From assembly GCA_041628225.1 (NCBI GenBank), contig JBFKPQ010000017.1, positions 1 through 26,700 on the forward strand: DNA of 26,700 nt, given 5' to 3'. Below the pieces are notes generated by a model. It was not told where the DNA came from. It made no database searches and saw only the letters and a list, made by a program, of their open reading frames with translations. The translations under genes were made by a program, and so were the position numbers. Positions 14,473 through 22,782 of the stretch are shown here, one piece after another (the stretch's first letter is position 1; each line of letters begins with the position of its first letter). Source of the stretch: JBFKPQ01 sp041628225. Lineage in GTDB: Bacteria > Actinomycetota > Acidimicrobiia > Spongiisociales > JAENVV01.

Positions 14473-15476
14473 TCGACGAACCGCACCGCAGGTTCAATCC
14501 ACTCACGGGTGAGTGGGTTCTCGTATCGGCCGGCCGCAACGAGCGGCCTTGGCAGGGAGGCGCCGAGCCGGCGGCCGTCGAGCGCCGGCCCGTCCACGAT
14601 CCCGGCTGCTATCTGTGCCCGTCCAACCAGAGGGCCGATGGCACCGTGAATCCGCGGTACGAGACCACCTTCGTCTTCACGAACGATTTCGCCGCTCTCC
14701 GGCCCAACGTCCACCCGGCTCGGCACACCGACGGCCTGTTGACCGCCGAAACCCAGGCGGGCACCTGCCGCGTCATCTGTTATTCGCCCCGCCACGATCA
14801 GGACCTCGCGACCCTGAACCCGGCGGAGCTTCGCAACGTCATCGACCTCTGGGCGGACCAAGTCGCCGAACTCAGCCGCGCCTATGAGTGGGTCCAGGTG
14901 TTCGAGAACCGCGGGGCGGCGATGGGTGCGTCCAGCCCTCATCCACACGGACAGATCTGGGCTGGGTCGGCCCTTCCCGGCGAACCCGCCAAAGAGGACG
15001 TTCACCAGCGGAGGTATTGGGACGAGCGTGGTTCCGTCCTGTTGCTGGACTATCTGGCCCAGGAGCAAGGCGGCGAACGCATGGTGGCCTGTAATGCCAC
15101 GTGGGCTGCTGTGGTGCCCTTCTGGGCGGTCTGGCCATTCGAGTTGCTGTTGATTCCGACTCGTCCGGTCGCGACGCTGCCGGATCTCCCGGCCGATGCC
15201 CGGTCCGGCCTCGGTGAACTGTTGAGAGAGGTCCTCGGGCGATACGACCGCGTGTTCGACGCGCCCTTTCCGTACTCGATGGGATGGCACGGCGCACCGA
15301 CGTCCCAGGCCGGCCAGCCGCACTGGCAACTGCACGCCCACGTATATCCTCCGCTGCTGAGATCGGCGACCGTGCGCAAGCACATGGTTGGCTACGAGCT
15401 CCTCGCCGAGGCGCAACGGGACCTCACGGCAGAAGCCGCGGCAGTTCGCTTGCGGGGTCTGGGATCCGATGCGTGA
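14466..15476 (+). CDS. galT: Galactose-1-phosphate uridylyltransferase
   Basis: A 336-residue Leloir-pathway enzyme that exchanges UMP between UDP-glucose and galactose-1-phosphate. The start RRFNPLTGEWVLVSAGRNERPWQG is typical. Zinc ligands are expected at Cys48 and Cys51 (CYLC), His110 and His159. The catalytic His is His161 in the SSPHPHGQIW motif. The Glu/Gln-rich C-terminal half has HGAPTSQAGQPHWQLHAHVYPPLLRS. The ATG at 14466 lies inside the end of the alpha-galactosidase gene (seven-base overlap), and the frame is open upstream only as a shadow of that gene. Its own end overlaps galK by eight bases. Identification is firm. Confidence 0.95.
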   Translation: MVIDEPHRRFNPLTGEWVLVSAGRNERPWQGGAEPAAVERRPVHDPGCYLCPSNQRADGTVNPRYETTFVFTNDFAALRPNVHPARHTDGLLTAETQAGTCRVICYSPRHDQDLATLNPAELRNVIDLWADQVAELSRAYEWVQVFENRGAAMGASSPHPHGQIWAGSALPGEPAKEDVHQRRYWDERGSVLLLDYLAQEQGGERMVACNATWAAVVPFWAVWPFELLLIPTRPVATLPDLPADARSGLGELLREVLGRYDRVFDAPFPYSMGWHGAPTSQAGQPHWQLHAHVYPPLLRSATVRKHMVGYELLAEAQRDLTAEAAAVRLRGLGSDA

Positions 15477-16587
15477 CGTGGTCGTCGCAGGGTTCGCCTC
15501 CCGATTCGGAAGCGAGCCGACCCTGGTGGTCCGATCTCCTGGCCGAGTGAATCTGATCGGCGACCACACCGATTACTCAGAGGGGTTCGTCCTGCCCATG
15601 ACCCTTTCGCTCGGCACCTGGTTGGCTGTGTCACCGGCCACCGGCAGCCGGGTGCGAGCGTCCTCGGACAGGTTTGATGCAGCAGAGTTCGACCTGGCCG
15701 ACCTCCACCATGGCGGGCCGGCCTGGACCGAATATGTCAAGGGGATGTTGTGGGCCATGGAAGCGACCCGCGGCTTGGATCTCTACGTGGCGGGCAACCT
15801 GCCGATCGGAGCCGGCCTCTCATCGTCTGCGTCGCTCGAACTGGCGGTTGGACGCGCCGTGGCTGCTGCCGAAAGCCGGCCCTGGAATGCCAAACAGGCT
15901 GCCCTTCTGGCGCAGAAGGCCGAAAACGAATGGGTCGGTGTGGCGTGCGGGATCATGGACCAGATGGTCATCGCGGCCGGCCGGCCCGGATCAGCCCTCT
16001 TGATCGACTGCCGCACGCTGGAGATCCAACCGCACGCGCTACCGCCGGAGACGGCAGTCGTGATCATGGACACCGGCACCACACGGAGTCTCGCCGACTC
16101 GGCCTACAACGAGCGCCGCCGATCCTGTGAGCAAGCGGCCGCGGCGCTCGGGAAAGCGTCCCTGCGAGATGTAACGGTCGATGACCTGTCGGAGGCTCGT
16201 CACCGGCTGGAGCCGGAGCTGTTTCGTCGCGCCCGGCACGTCGTCACCGAGAACGACCGAACCGTTCGAGCCGCCCATCGCATGTCATCCCAAGATGCTC
16301 CCTCCGTCGGAGAACTCATGGTTGCAAGCCATGAGAGCCTGCGCGACGACTATGAGGTATCGAGTCCGGCCCTCGACGCCATGGTGGCTGCCGCGCTCGG
16401 TGCCCCCGGCGTGTTCGGAGCACGGATGACCGGCGCAGGATTTGGCGGGGCCGCCGTCGCACTCGTGGACGAAGGGATGGTCGAACCGTTCGTCGATCAC
16501 ACGGAAGCGGCCTACCGACGCGGAACCGAGGCAGAGCCGAGGTTCATCACCAGCCCTGCAACCGGTGGCGTGGAACTACTGACGTAA
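15469..16587 (+). CDS. galK: Galactokinase
   Basis: A 372-residue GHMP kinase that phosphorylates galactose to galactose-1-phosphate. The galactokinase signature GRVNLIGDHTDYSEGFVLPM is at residues 25-44, with Asp where many family members have Glu (GEHTDY). The ATP-binding GHMP loop is LPIGAGLSSSASLELA, and the C-terminal motif is ARMTGAGFGGAAVALV. The catalytic-base region CGIMDQMVIAAG is intact. The ATG at 15469 overlaps the galT stop by eight bases, so translation is probably coupled. It is the last gene of the operon; no galE (UDP-galactose 4-epimerase) follows, so the pathway must be completed elsewhere in the genome. Confidence 0.95.
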   Translation: MRDVVVAGFASRFGSEPTLVVRSPGRVNLIGDHTDYSEGFVLPMTLSLGTWLAVSPATGSRVRASSDRFDAAEFDLADLHHGGPAWTEYVKGMLWAMEATRGLDLYVAGNLPIGAGLSSSASLELAVGRAVAAAESRPWNAKQAALLAQKAENEWVGVACGIMDQMVIAAGRPGSALLIDCRTLEIQPHALPPETAVVIMDTGTTRSLADSAYNERRRSCEQAAAALGKASLRDVTVDDLSEARHRLEPELFRRARHVVTENDRTVRAAHRMSSQDAPSVGELMVASHESLRDDYEVSSPALDAMVAAALGAPGVFGARMTGAGFGGAAVALVDEGMVEPFVDHTEAAYRRGTEAEPRFITSPATGGVELLT

Positions 16588-16652
16588 CGTTCAGCCGTCT
16601 CGTCGGGTGGGGCCGTCGCATCGAAGCTCCCGCCGCGATCGCGGGGCCCTGA

Positions 16653-16658
16653 TAGCGT
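16653..16658 (+). promoter_or_regulatory. -10 element (TAGCGT) of the leaderless cyclase promoter
   Basis: TAGCGT fits TANNNT and is eight bases before the GTG at 16667. A 12-bp perfect palindrome (CCGCGATCGCGG, 16633-16644) lies eight bases upstream of it and could be an operator or part of a weak terminator for the galactose operon. Confidence 0.5.
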
Positions 16659-16666
16659 CCGACACG

Positions 16667-19600
16667 GTGAACCACTCCGAAGATCAACCGCCACGCGACG
16701 CCCTCTCCGGCCTGTTGCCTCCGCAACTGGCCGAGCGCATGCTCGCCGGTCGACACGCCCTCGAAGGCGAGCGAAAACTCGTGACGGTGCTCTTCGCGGA
16801 CGTCGTGGGCTCGACGGCCATGGCGGCCGGACTCGATCCGGAAGACGTGGTGGACATTCTCAATGGGCTGTTCGAACGATGGGTGGCCGCGGTCCACCGT
16901 TACGAGGGAACCGTCGACAAGTTCCTGGGCGACGGCATGCTGGCCTTGTTCGGGGCTCCGCTCGCCCACGAGGACGACCCACGCCGGGCGGTCTTGGCCG
17001 CGCTGGAGATCAGAGACGCGACGCACGGGTTTCGTGACGAACTCGTCGGCGTCGACCTCGACGTTCGGGTCGGTCTGAACACCGGCACCGTGGTGGTCGG
17101 CACCGTCGGCGCCGACGCCCGCATGGAGTACACCGCGATCGGTGACGCCGTGAACGTGGCACAACGAGTCGAAGCGAACGCTCGACCCGGATCGGTCTAC
17201 ATCTCCGACGCGACGCGGCGCCTGGTCGAACCGTATTTCGACCTCCGCGCGGCCGGCACATTCGAACTCAAAGGAAAAGCCGAACCTGCCGCTCTCCACG
17301 AAGTCGTCACGACGACAGATGTCGTATCGGCCGTACGGGGCCTGCCGGGACGAACGACTCCGCTGGTGGGCCGGAACGCCGAATACGAGCGACTCGCTCG
17401 TCTGCTCGAAGACGACGAAGGGCGCAGCATGGTCGCGTTGTCGGGGGATCCGGGTGTCGGAAAGACACGGTTGGTCGACGAACTCCGGCACGACCATCCA
17501 CACCTCACGTGGATCGCTGGCAACGCCGTGGCGTTCGCGTCGACCACCCCGTTCGGCGTCCTTCGCCAGATGGCCGGCCAACTCGGTGTCGAACTGCCGA
17601 TCGATGGTTCGGACAAGGCGCAGGTCGACCGTGTCGGCGCCGCCTTCCGACAAGCGGTCTTGGCCGCGCGACCGGCCGTGGTCTTCGTCGACGACCTGCA
17701 GTGGGCCGACGAGGCGAGCCTCGAAGCGATCGCCAACGTCGTAGGTGCCGGTGACTCCGGCGTCGGCTTCGTCGCCACGATGCGCCCCGAAGGAACGCCA
17801 CGAGCCCAGGCTCTCGGGGCGGAAGTGCTCGAAGTCGGACCCCTGAGCTCGGACGCCTCCACCCATCTCGTGTCGCATCTCCTCGCAGGACAGCCACCTA
17901 CCGGACTCGACGGCCTCATCATCGAACGCTCCGACGGAAACCCCTTCTTCACCGAGGAGCTGCTGCGGACCCTGATCGAAGAAGGATCCCTCAGCCAACG
18001 GGCCGGGCTCTGGCACATCGACGTCACCCGCGTCGAACTTCCCCCGACGATCCAGGGACTGGTGGCTGCCCGACTCGACCGACTACCCGAGGCCACGAAG
18101 CGGGCCGTACAGGCGGCGGCGATCCTGGGCATGACCTTCGATCCCGACATCCTGACCGAACTGCTGGGAGCGCCCGCCGATCTGAGCGCCGCGATCGAAG
18201 CCGGGTTTCTGATCGCAACCCTCGAAGGTCCCGCGTTCAAACATGGGATCACCCGCGAAGTCGCCTACGGCAGCGTGTTGCGCAAGACACGTCGGACCTG
18301 GCACCTCCGGGCGGCCGAAGCGATGGAACGGCGCCACGGCGACGCTCGACCGGCCGAGATCGGCATGCATTTCGACGAAGGGAACGAACCCGAGCGAGCC
18401 GTTCCCTATCTCATCGCCGGGGCGCATCGGGCGGCCTCGGCGTCGTCCAACGAAGCCGCCCTGGCACTGGCGGTCCGCGCCACCGACCTCAGCAACGATG
18501 CCGACGACGTGTTGGAACTCTGGGAGCTGCGCGCGGCCGTCCTCGGTGTGATGGGGCGCCACGACGAGGAGTGGGAGGCCGTCTCGAACATGGACGCGAT
18601 CGCCTCCACGAGAGAAGGCCGGCTCCGGACGCTCATCTCTGGTGCGCGCTGCCGGCTGTCGTCCAAGTACACCGAAGCGTTGCCGCTCATCGAAGAGGCC
18701 CGTCACATCGCCGACGAACTCGACGATTCGCCGCGCCTCGCCGACGTCCTGCTGCTCGAGGCGAGACTGCAGAGGCGCCAGTACGCCCCCGAGCGGGCCG
18801 TGCCGTTGCTCGAACATGCCTTGGATCTGTATCGCGCGTCGGGCGATCGAGCCGCCGTGGCAACGACCCTCGGAGAACTCACCGAACTCGTGCCGTACGG
18901 CGATCCGAGGGCCCCTGGGATCAACAGGGCGGCCACTGACGCCGCCCGCGAGGCGCGCAACCCGAGGCTCATCGCCGAGTCGCTCATCCGCCAAGCGTGG
19001 AACGCCAACGAGTCGGCTGACCTCATCACGGCTACGGAGCACCTCGATCAAGCCGTGGCGGTCGCCGACGAGATAGGGGCGGCCGGCGTCATGCTCCGCG
19101 CCCGGCGCGCTCGAGCCTACGTGCACATGAAGCGAGACGACTGGCCCGCCTGGGACGCCGACCAGGATGCGGCGCTGGAGCTGGCCGAGCGGACCGGCGA
19201 CTTCCACGGCTGGCTCGTCACCGCCATGTCGAGGGTGGAAGGCTGGGAATCGCGTCATCGCTTCGCCGAGCTGCACGCGTGGCTGGTCGAGACGTTGCCG
19301 ACGGTCGAGCGGTGGGGCCAGGTCCATCTCGAGCACTATGTCCACTACGCCCTCGGCTATCGGTCACTGCGCTGGTTGGGGGCGTTCGACGATGCCCTCC
19401 ATCACCTCCGCCAGGCCGTGGGCATCTCCGAACACGGTCTCGATTGGATACCGCCCGAGGTCATGTACCGGAATGGGCTGGCCGCCGTGCTCGTGGACCA
19501 GGGATATCCGGCGGAAGCGCGCACGTTCCTCGACGACGCGTTCGAGATCGCGCATCGTCACGAGATCACCGAGGGGATCGTGGCGTATCTCAATATCACC

Positions 19601-19993
19601 GCCGTTCGTCTGGCGCTTTCCGAAGGAGCCGTCGCTGCGGCGTCCGCCCCGCTGGAGAGGCTGAGGTCCTATCTGAGCACGCCGGACGAAGGCGTGCAGC
19701 ACGCCACCGACTACCTCGAGGCAGAGGTGGCGCTGGCCGATGGGAGGGCAGAGGACGCTTTCACGTTCGCGACCGCCGCCTGGGAGGCCGAGCCCCTGAC
19801 GGAGAGTGACCGGTGGTTCTCGCAGCTCCACGTACTGGACCTCCTGGTGCGGGCCGCGGAGGCCGCCGAACGACCGGCCGACGATCTCCGCGCGAGTGGC
19901 CATGCACGCGCCTCGCGCTTTCTCGAGGAGCTACCCGATCGATTCCAAGCCACGGCTGGGCAATTGCCTCACGTCCGCCGGTTGCTCGGCTGA
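16667..19993 (+). CDS. Class III adenylate cyclase with AAA-type ATPase and TPR-like region
   Basis: A 1108-residue soluble regulator. The cyclase domain (about 35-215) has all key residues: metal-binding Asp45 (FADVVGST) and Asp89, purine-recognising Lys85 and Asp160, and transition-state Asn163 and Arg167 (DAVNVAQRVE). It therefore looks active and ATP-specific. The ATPase part starts GRTTPLVGRNAEYERL, with Walker A GDPGVGKT at 260-267 and Walker B VVFVDDLQWAD. The C-terminal half is alpha-helical and rich in Ala, Leu and Glu, like TPR scaffolds in related MalT/AfsR-like proteins. There is no membrane segment and no C-terminal LuxR DNA-binding domain. The GTG at 16667 is chosen for its TAGCGT -10 and because the upstream frame lies in the galK gap. 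The signal it senses is unknown. Confidence 0.9.
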   Translation: MNHSEDQPPRDALSGLLPPQLAERMLAGRHALEGERKLVTVLFADVVGSTAMAAGLDPEDVVDILNGLFERWVAAVHRYEGTVDKFLGDGMLALFGAPLAHEDDPRRAVLAALEIRDATHGFRDELVGVDLDVRVGLNTGTVVVGTVGADARMEYTAIGDAVNVAQRVEANARPGSVYISDATRRLVEPYFDLRAAGTFELKGKAEPAALHEVVTTTDVVSAVRGLPGRTTPLVGRNAEYERLARLLEDDEGRSMVALSGDPGVGKTRLVDELRHDHPHLTWIAGNAVAFASTTPFGVLRQMAGQLGVELPIDGSDKAQVDRVGAAFRQAVLAARPAVVFVDDLQWADEASLEAIANVVGAGDSGVGFVATMRPEGTPRAQALGAEVLEVGPLSSDASTHLVSHLLAGQPPTGLDGLIIERSDGNPFFTEELLRTLIEEGSLSQRAGLWHIDVTRVELPPTIQGLVAARLDRLPEATKRAVQAAAILGMTFDPDILTELLGAPADLSAAIEAGFLIATLEGPAFKHGITREVAYGSVLRKTRRTWHLRAAEAMERRHGDARPAEIGMHFDEGNEPERAVPYLIAGAHRAASASSNEAALALAVRATDLSNDADDVLELWELRAAVLGVMGRHDEEWEAVSNMDAIASTREGRLRTLISGARCRLSSKYTEALPLIEEARHIADELDDSPRLADVLLLEARLQRRQYAPERAVPLLEHALDLYRASGDRAAVATTLGELTELVPYGDPRAPGINRAATDAAREARNPRLIAESLIRQAWNANESADLITATEHLDQAVAVADEIGAAGVMLRARRARAYVHMKRDDWPAWDADQDAALELAERTGDFHGWLVTAMSRVEGWESRHRFAELHAWLVETLPTVERWGQVHLEHYVHYALGYRSLRWLGAFDDALHHLRQAVGISEHGLDWIPPEVMYRNGLAAVLVDQGYPAEARTFLDDAFEIAHRHEITEGIVAYLNITAVRLALSEGAVAAASAPLERLRSYLSTPDEGVQHATDYLEAEVALADGRAEDAFTFATAAWEAEPLTESDRWFSQLHVLDLLVRAAEAAERPADDLRASGHARASRFLEELPDRFQATAGQLPHVRRLLG

Positions 19994-20027
19994 GCCGAGC
20001 CGCCGGTCCCCGACCAACGCCGATCGG

Positions 20028-20033
20028 TACCAT
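20028..20033 (+). promoter_or_regulatory. -10 element (TACCAT) candidate for the methyltransferase gene
   Basis: TACCAT lies inside a 13-base string (CGGTACCATCCGA, 20025-20037) that recurs at 21007-21019, where it serves the next gene. A start site near 20040 would place a stable hairpin at the very 5' end of the mRNA. Confidence 0.4.
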
Positions 20034-20041
20034 CCGACACA

Positions 20042-20067
20042 GCAGCCGGCGCACCTGCGCCGGCTGC
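20042..20067 (+). terminator. Hairpin after the cyclase gene (terminator or 5' mRNA cap structure)
   Basis: An 11-bp perfect stem (GCAGCCGGCGC with GCGCCGGCTGC) and ACCT loop, 49 bases past the cyclase stop and 34 bases before the methyltransferase GTG. There is no U-tract. It may end the cyclase message, or stabilise a transcript starting at the TACCAT element just upstream. Confidence 0.5.
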
Positions 20068-20101
20068 GGGCAGCCTGTCCGGAGGCACGAAGGAGGGACA
20101 C

Positions 20102-20914
20102 GTGACACCGAACCAGCGTGAGCGGGGAGAACTCCGTATCTGGCACTACGGATTGACGGCCCGCAGCTGGATCGTCGAGACCGAGCTGGGCGAGAACGGA
20201 GCGTTCTTCAAGCGGGTCGTCGAACAGTCGGGCGACCCCGCCCTGGATGTGGGGTGTGGCGCCGGGCGCCTCCTGGCACCGTTCCTCCAATCCGGGCTCG
20301 ATGTGGACGGCAGCGACTATTCGGCTGACATGCTGGCGGTCTGTCGCGAAGCACTCCAAGCTGCCGGCCTCGACGCTGACCTCTATCAGCAGGCCATGCA
20401 CGAGCTCGACCTGCCCCGGCGGTATCGGACGATCTACGCCTGCGGGGTGGTCGGCCTCGGTGGCCGGAAGGACCTGGCTCGGCGGGGTTTCCAGCGCATC
20501 CGCGACCACTTGCGGCCTGGTGGGGTCTTTGTGTTCGACTACCAGGCACCTTGGAACGAGTCCGGCTATTGGAGTGGCTGGGTACCTGAGCGGAGGCGGG
20601 AGCTGCCGCTCGACTGGTTCCCCCCCAACCGTGTCGAAATGCCTGACGGCGCCGAACTGGAAGACTCGGTCCAGATCGTCTCGCACGATGCGCTGGAAGG
20701 CGTCGCGGTGCGCGCCATCCGGCACCGGCTGTATCGGGACGGCGCACTCGTCGAGGAGGACGTCCACTCCATGGCCATGGAGCTCTACACGACACACGAG
20801 TTGGTGCTGATGCTGGAAGCCGCTGGTTTCGGAGCGATCGACATCTACGGCGATTACACCGACGAGTCCGCCACCGGCGACCATGAGAACCTGGTCTTCG
20901 TCGCCCGCCGCTGA
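20102..20914 (+). CDS. Class I SAM-dependent methyltransferase
   Basis: A 270-residue protein with a Rossmann-type SAM site. Motif I is LDVGCGAGRLLAPF with Asp49, and an acidic strand follows in VDGSDYSADMLAVC. Motif IV lies in RTIYACGVVGLGG and the post-motif helix in HLRPGGVFVFDYQAPWNES. The C-terminal part (SMAMELYTTHELVLMLEAAGF, then a strand ending ENLVFVARR) is typical of small-molecule methyltransferases of the Methyltransf_25/11 groups. GGAGGG lies four bases before the GTG, which is thus leadered, unlike many neighbours. The substrate cannot be named. It is followed on the same strand by a membrane protein gene with its own promoter. Confidence 0.88.
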   Translation: MTPNQRERGELRIWHYGLTARSWIVETELGENGAFFKRVVEQSGDPALDVGCGAGRLLAPFLQSGLDVDGSDYSADMLAVCREALQAAGLDADLYQQAMHELDLPRRYRTIYACGVVGLGGRKDLARRGFQRIRDHLRPGGVFVFDYQAPWNESGYWSGWVPERRRELPLDWFPPNRVEMPDGAELEDSVQIVSHDALEGVAVRAIRHRLYRDGALVEEDVHSMAMELYTTHELVLMLEAAGFGAIDIYGDYTDESATGDHENLVFVARR

Positions 20915-20962
20915 GAACCTGCGAGAGCAGCCCGCCTCACCGGGTACCCGAATCGGCCTCAT

Positions 20963-21012
20963 GTACCGGTCGGCCGGTCGGAAGCGCGATTCCGGCGAGG
21001 GTCGACCGGTAC
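20963..21012. promoter_or_regulatory. Inverted repeat overlapping the membrane-protein promoter
   Basis: GTACCGGTCG (20963-20972) and its exact complement CGACCGGTAC (21003-21012) are separated by 30 bases. The right arm overlaps the TACCAT -10 of the next gene. Centre-to-centre distance is 40 bases, near four helical turns, which would suit a looping repressor. The regulator is unknown. Confidence 0.35.
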
Positions 21013-21015
21013 CAT
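21010..21015 (+). promoter_or_regulatory. -10 element (TACCAT) of the leaderless membrane-protein promoter
   Basis: TACCAT is followed by seven bases and the ATG at 21023, with no ribosome site. Confidence 0.5.
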
Positions 21016-21022
21016 CCGATTC

Positions 21023-22060
21023 ATGAGCAGAACCATCCAGCGACCACGGATCCGCCGCCGCGAGATGTGGGGCCTCGTTGCGGCTGCGACCGTGCTCGTC
21101 GCGGGTGTCTTCATCGACGGAAACGCCCATTCGACTCTCGACGAGATCGAGAGTTTCTTCACGGTCCCGCATGCCATCGTGTTCGCCGGCTATCTCGCCT
21201 GTGCGGCGGTCGTCGTGCAAGCGATCCGTCATCGCCTCGACGGAACGACCGGCCTGTGGGGGGCTGTGCCGGACGGTTGGATCGGCGCGGTCTGGGGTCT
21301 GGGCCTCTTCGGTGCCGGGTTCGTGGGAGATGGCATCTGGCACACCGTGTTCGGCATCGAGGCAGACATCGACGCTCTGCTTTCGCCCACCCACCTGCTC
21401 ATGCTGGCAGGCGGCCTCGCCGTCTTCGCGGCACCCGTGTTGTCGCAATGGCACGACCCGACCTCAGGAGCGACGTGGCGGTCCCTGGCACCGACGGTGG
21501 CGTCGATCACCCTGATCGTCTCCTCGATCTCGTTCTTTCTCGTGTGGACGTGGCCGCTCGCAACCGGCGTCGTCACCGACGGTTTCCTCGACTACGCCTC
21601 GGACAACCTCGCGGTCCGCGACGACCTCATCGACTTCGGACAGATCACCGGCCTGGCCGGATATGCCATCTTCGGGGTGGTGCTCGTCGCTCCCCTGCTC
21701 CTCCTCGCCAAACGTTGGCTACTGCCGCCTGGGGCCATCGCCGTCATCGTCGTCGTCCCGTGGTTGGCGATGGTGTTCGCGTTCGACACGCCTTCCGCGA
21801 CGGCGCGTTTGTCTTCGGTGGTCGCCGGCGCAGCCGTTGCAGAGTGGATGTCGGCACGCCTCTGGCGAGACCGTCACCCGGAACGCTGGCGCATCATCGC
21901 CCCGGCGCTCGTGGCCACCGCCTGGACGACCGACATGGTCGTGCTGGCTTTCCGTTGGGGAATCGGCTGGGAGGCGGAGTTCGTCGGCGGCGCCATCGTG
22001 CTGTCCGCCCTGATGGTGTTCGGCATCGCTCTCCTGGCGTTCCCTCCGCGCACCCCATGA
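21023..22060 (+). CDS. Polytopic membrane protein of unknown function with conserved-looking His/Asp motifs
   Basis: I do not recognise the family. The 345-residue product has a basic N-terminus (RPRIRRRE) and about eight or nine hydrophobic segments, including WGLVAAATVLVAGVFI, AIVFAGYLACAAVVV, LLMLAGGLAVFAAPVL, ITLIVSSISFFLVWTW, YAIFGVVLVAPLLLL and AIVLSALMVFGIALLAF. Polar residues sit at membrane edges in striking groups: DGNAH (His36), VPH (His50), GDGIWHTVFGIE (Asp103, His107, Glu113) and SPTHLLM (His123). Such a set could bind metal, haem or a quinol, but that is inference. The ATG is fixed by a TACCAT -10 seven bases upstream. It ends against a bidirectional hairpin shared with the convergent BON-LysM gene. 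Confidence 0.8.
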   Translation: MSRTIQRPRIRRREMWGLVAAATVLVAGVFIDGNAHSTLDEIESFFTVPHAIVFAGYLACAAVVVQAIRHRLDGTTGLWGAVPDGWIGAVWGLGLFGAGFVGDGIWHTVFGIEADIDALLSPTHLLMLAGGLAVFAAPVLSQWHDPTSGATWRSLAPTVASITLIVSSISFFLVWTWPLATGVVTDGFLDYASDNLAVRDDLIDFGQITGLAGYAIFGVVLVAPLLLLAKRWLLPPGAIAVIVVVPWLAMVFAFDTPSATARLSSVVAGAAVAEWMSARLWRDRHPERWRIIAPALVATAWTTDMVVLAFRWGIGWEAEFVGGAIVLSALMVFGIALLAFPPRTP

Positions 22061-22087
22061 AAACGGGGCCCCATCGGGGCCCCGTTT
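22061..22087. terminator. Bidirectional terminator hairpin
   Basis: A 12-bp perfect stem (AAACGGGGCCCC 22061-22072 with GGGGCCCCGTTT 22076-22087) and 3-base loop, starting at the base after one stop codon and seven bases from the other. The A/T ends give a short U-run in both directions, so it can serve both convergent genes. Confidence 0.85.
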
Positions 22088-22093
22088 CGATGC

Positions 22094-22696
22094 TCACTTC
22101 GTGAGTTCGGGTATCCGCAGCTTCTGACCCGGATAGATCAGATCGGGATCTTCGAGCATCGGCCGATTGGCCTCGAAGATGACCGGGTACTTCATCGCAT
22201 CGCCGTAGTACTCCTTGGCGATCTTCGAGAGCGTGTCACCCTTTTCCACGGTGTAGAACCTCGGCTGGGAACGCTTCGGCCGGGCGGCCGCTTTGGTTGC
22301 CTTCTCGGTCCGCGGCTCCACCTCACCGTTGGCGGCTTTGACCGCGTCCTGCGTCGCCTGGGCTGCGGCACCGCCGCTCCCCGACGACCCTGTGGCGACC
22401 TCTGGCTGGTCGACCTCGGGAGCGACGACACGAACGCCGTCATCGTTCACCTGACCCACACCCTCGGTGTTTCCGGTTGCCAGCACGATCTTCTCGAGAT
22501 CCTCCTGGCTGGGTACCGACCCGGTGATCGTCACCGTGCCGTCCTCGAAGGCGAACTTCAGGTCGTCGACCGGCAGGCCGAGCTTGCGAACGTACTGCTT
22601 GACCTGGAGGGCGCGGTTGACGTCGCTGATCTCCCCGTCGTCATCACCGCCATCGAGCTTCTCGCCGATGTCTTTGACGAAATCGAACAGGCCCAT
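22094..22696 (-). CDS. Kbp-like protein with BON and LysM domains
   Basis: A 200-residue cytosolic-looking protein. The start MGLFDFVKDIGEKL closely matches E. coli Kbp (YgaU), a K+-binding protein. The BON domain spans about 30-92 (VKQYVRKLGLPVDDLKFAFEDGTVTITG) and the LysM domain about 146-198 (FYTVEKGDTLSKIAKEYYGDAMKYPVIFEANR, then LIYPGQKLRIP). E. coli Kbp is 149 residues; here an Ala/Gly/Lys-rich linker of about 50 residues separates the domains. No signal peptide is present, consistent with an intracellular role rather than peptidoglycan binding. GAAAGGA lies five bases before the ATG. It is divergent from a K+ channel gene across 93 bases, which strengthens a K+-related role. Confidence 0.88.
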   Translation of the reverse strand: MGLFDFVKDIGEKLDGGDDDGEISDVNRALQVKQYVRKLGLPVDDLKFAFEDGTVTITGSVPSQEDLEKIVLATGNTEGVGQVNDDGVRVVAPEVDQPEVATGSSGSGGAAAQATQDAVKAANGEVEPRTEKATKAAARPKRSQPRFYTVEKGDTLSKIAKEYYGDAMKYPVIFEANRPMLEDPDLIYPGQKLRIPELTK

Positions 22697-22776
22697 GTTG
22701 ATCCTTTCTCGAGAGTCACTCGGTAACTACCCGCTACAAAGCCAGCCGAAACGAAGGCCGTCCCGGAGGTGGCAAG

Positions 22777-22782
22777 TACAGT
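22777..22782 (+). promoter_or_regulatory. -10 element (TACAGT) of the leaderless channel promoter
   Basis: TACAGT fits TANNNT and is seven bases before the ATG at 22790. It decides for this ATG over the in-frame ATG at 22769, which lies upstream of the -10. Confidence 0.55.

Noticed and set aside
16547..18016. Long open frame of 489 codons on the minus strand
   Set aside because: It is antisense to the adenylate cyclase and ATPase domains and has no recognisable domain.
19931..21454. Long open frame of 507 codons on the minus strand
   Set aside because: It crosses the methyltransferase, a promoter region and the start of the membrane-protein gene in antisense, with no motif.
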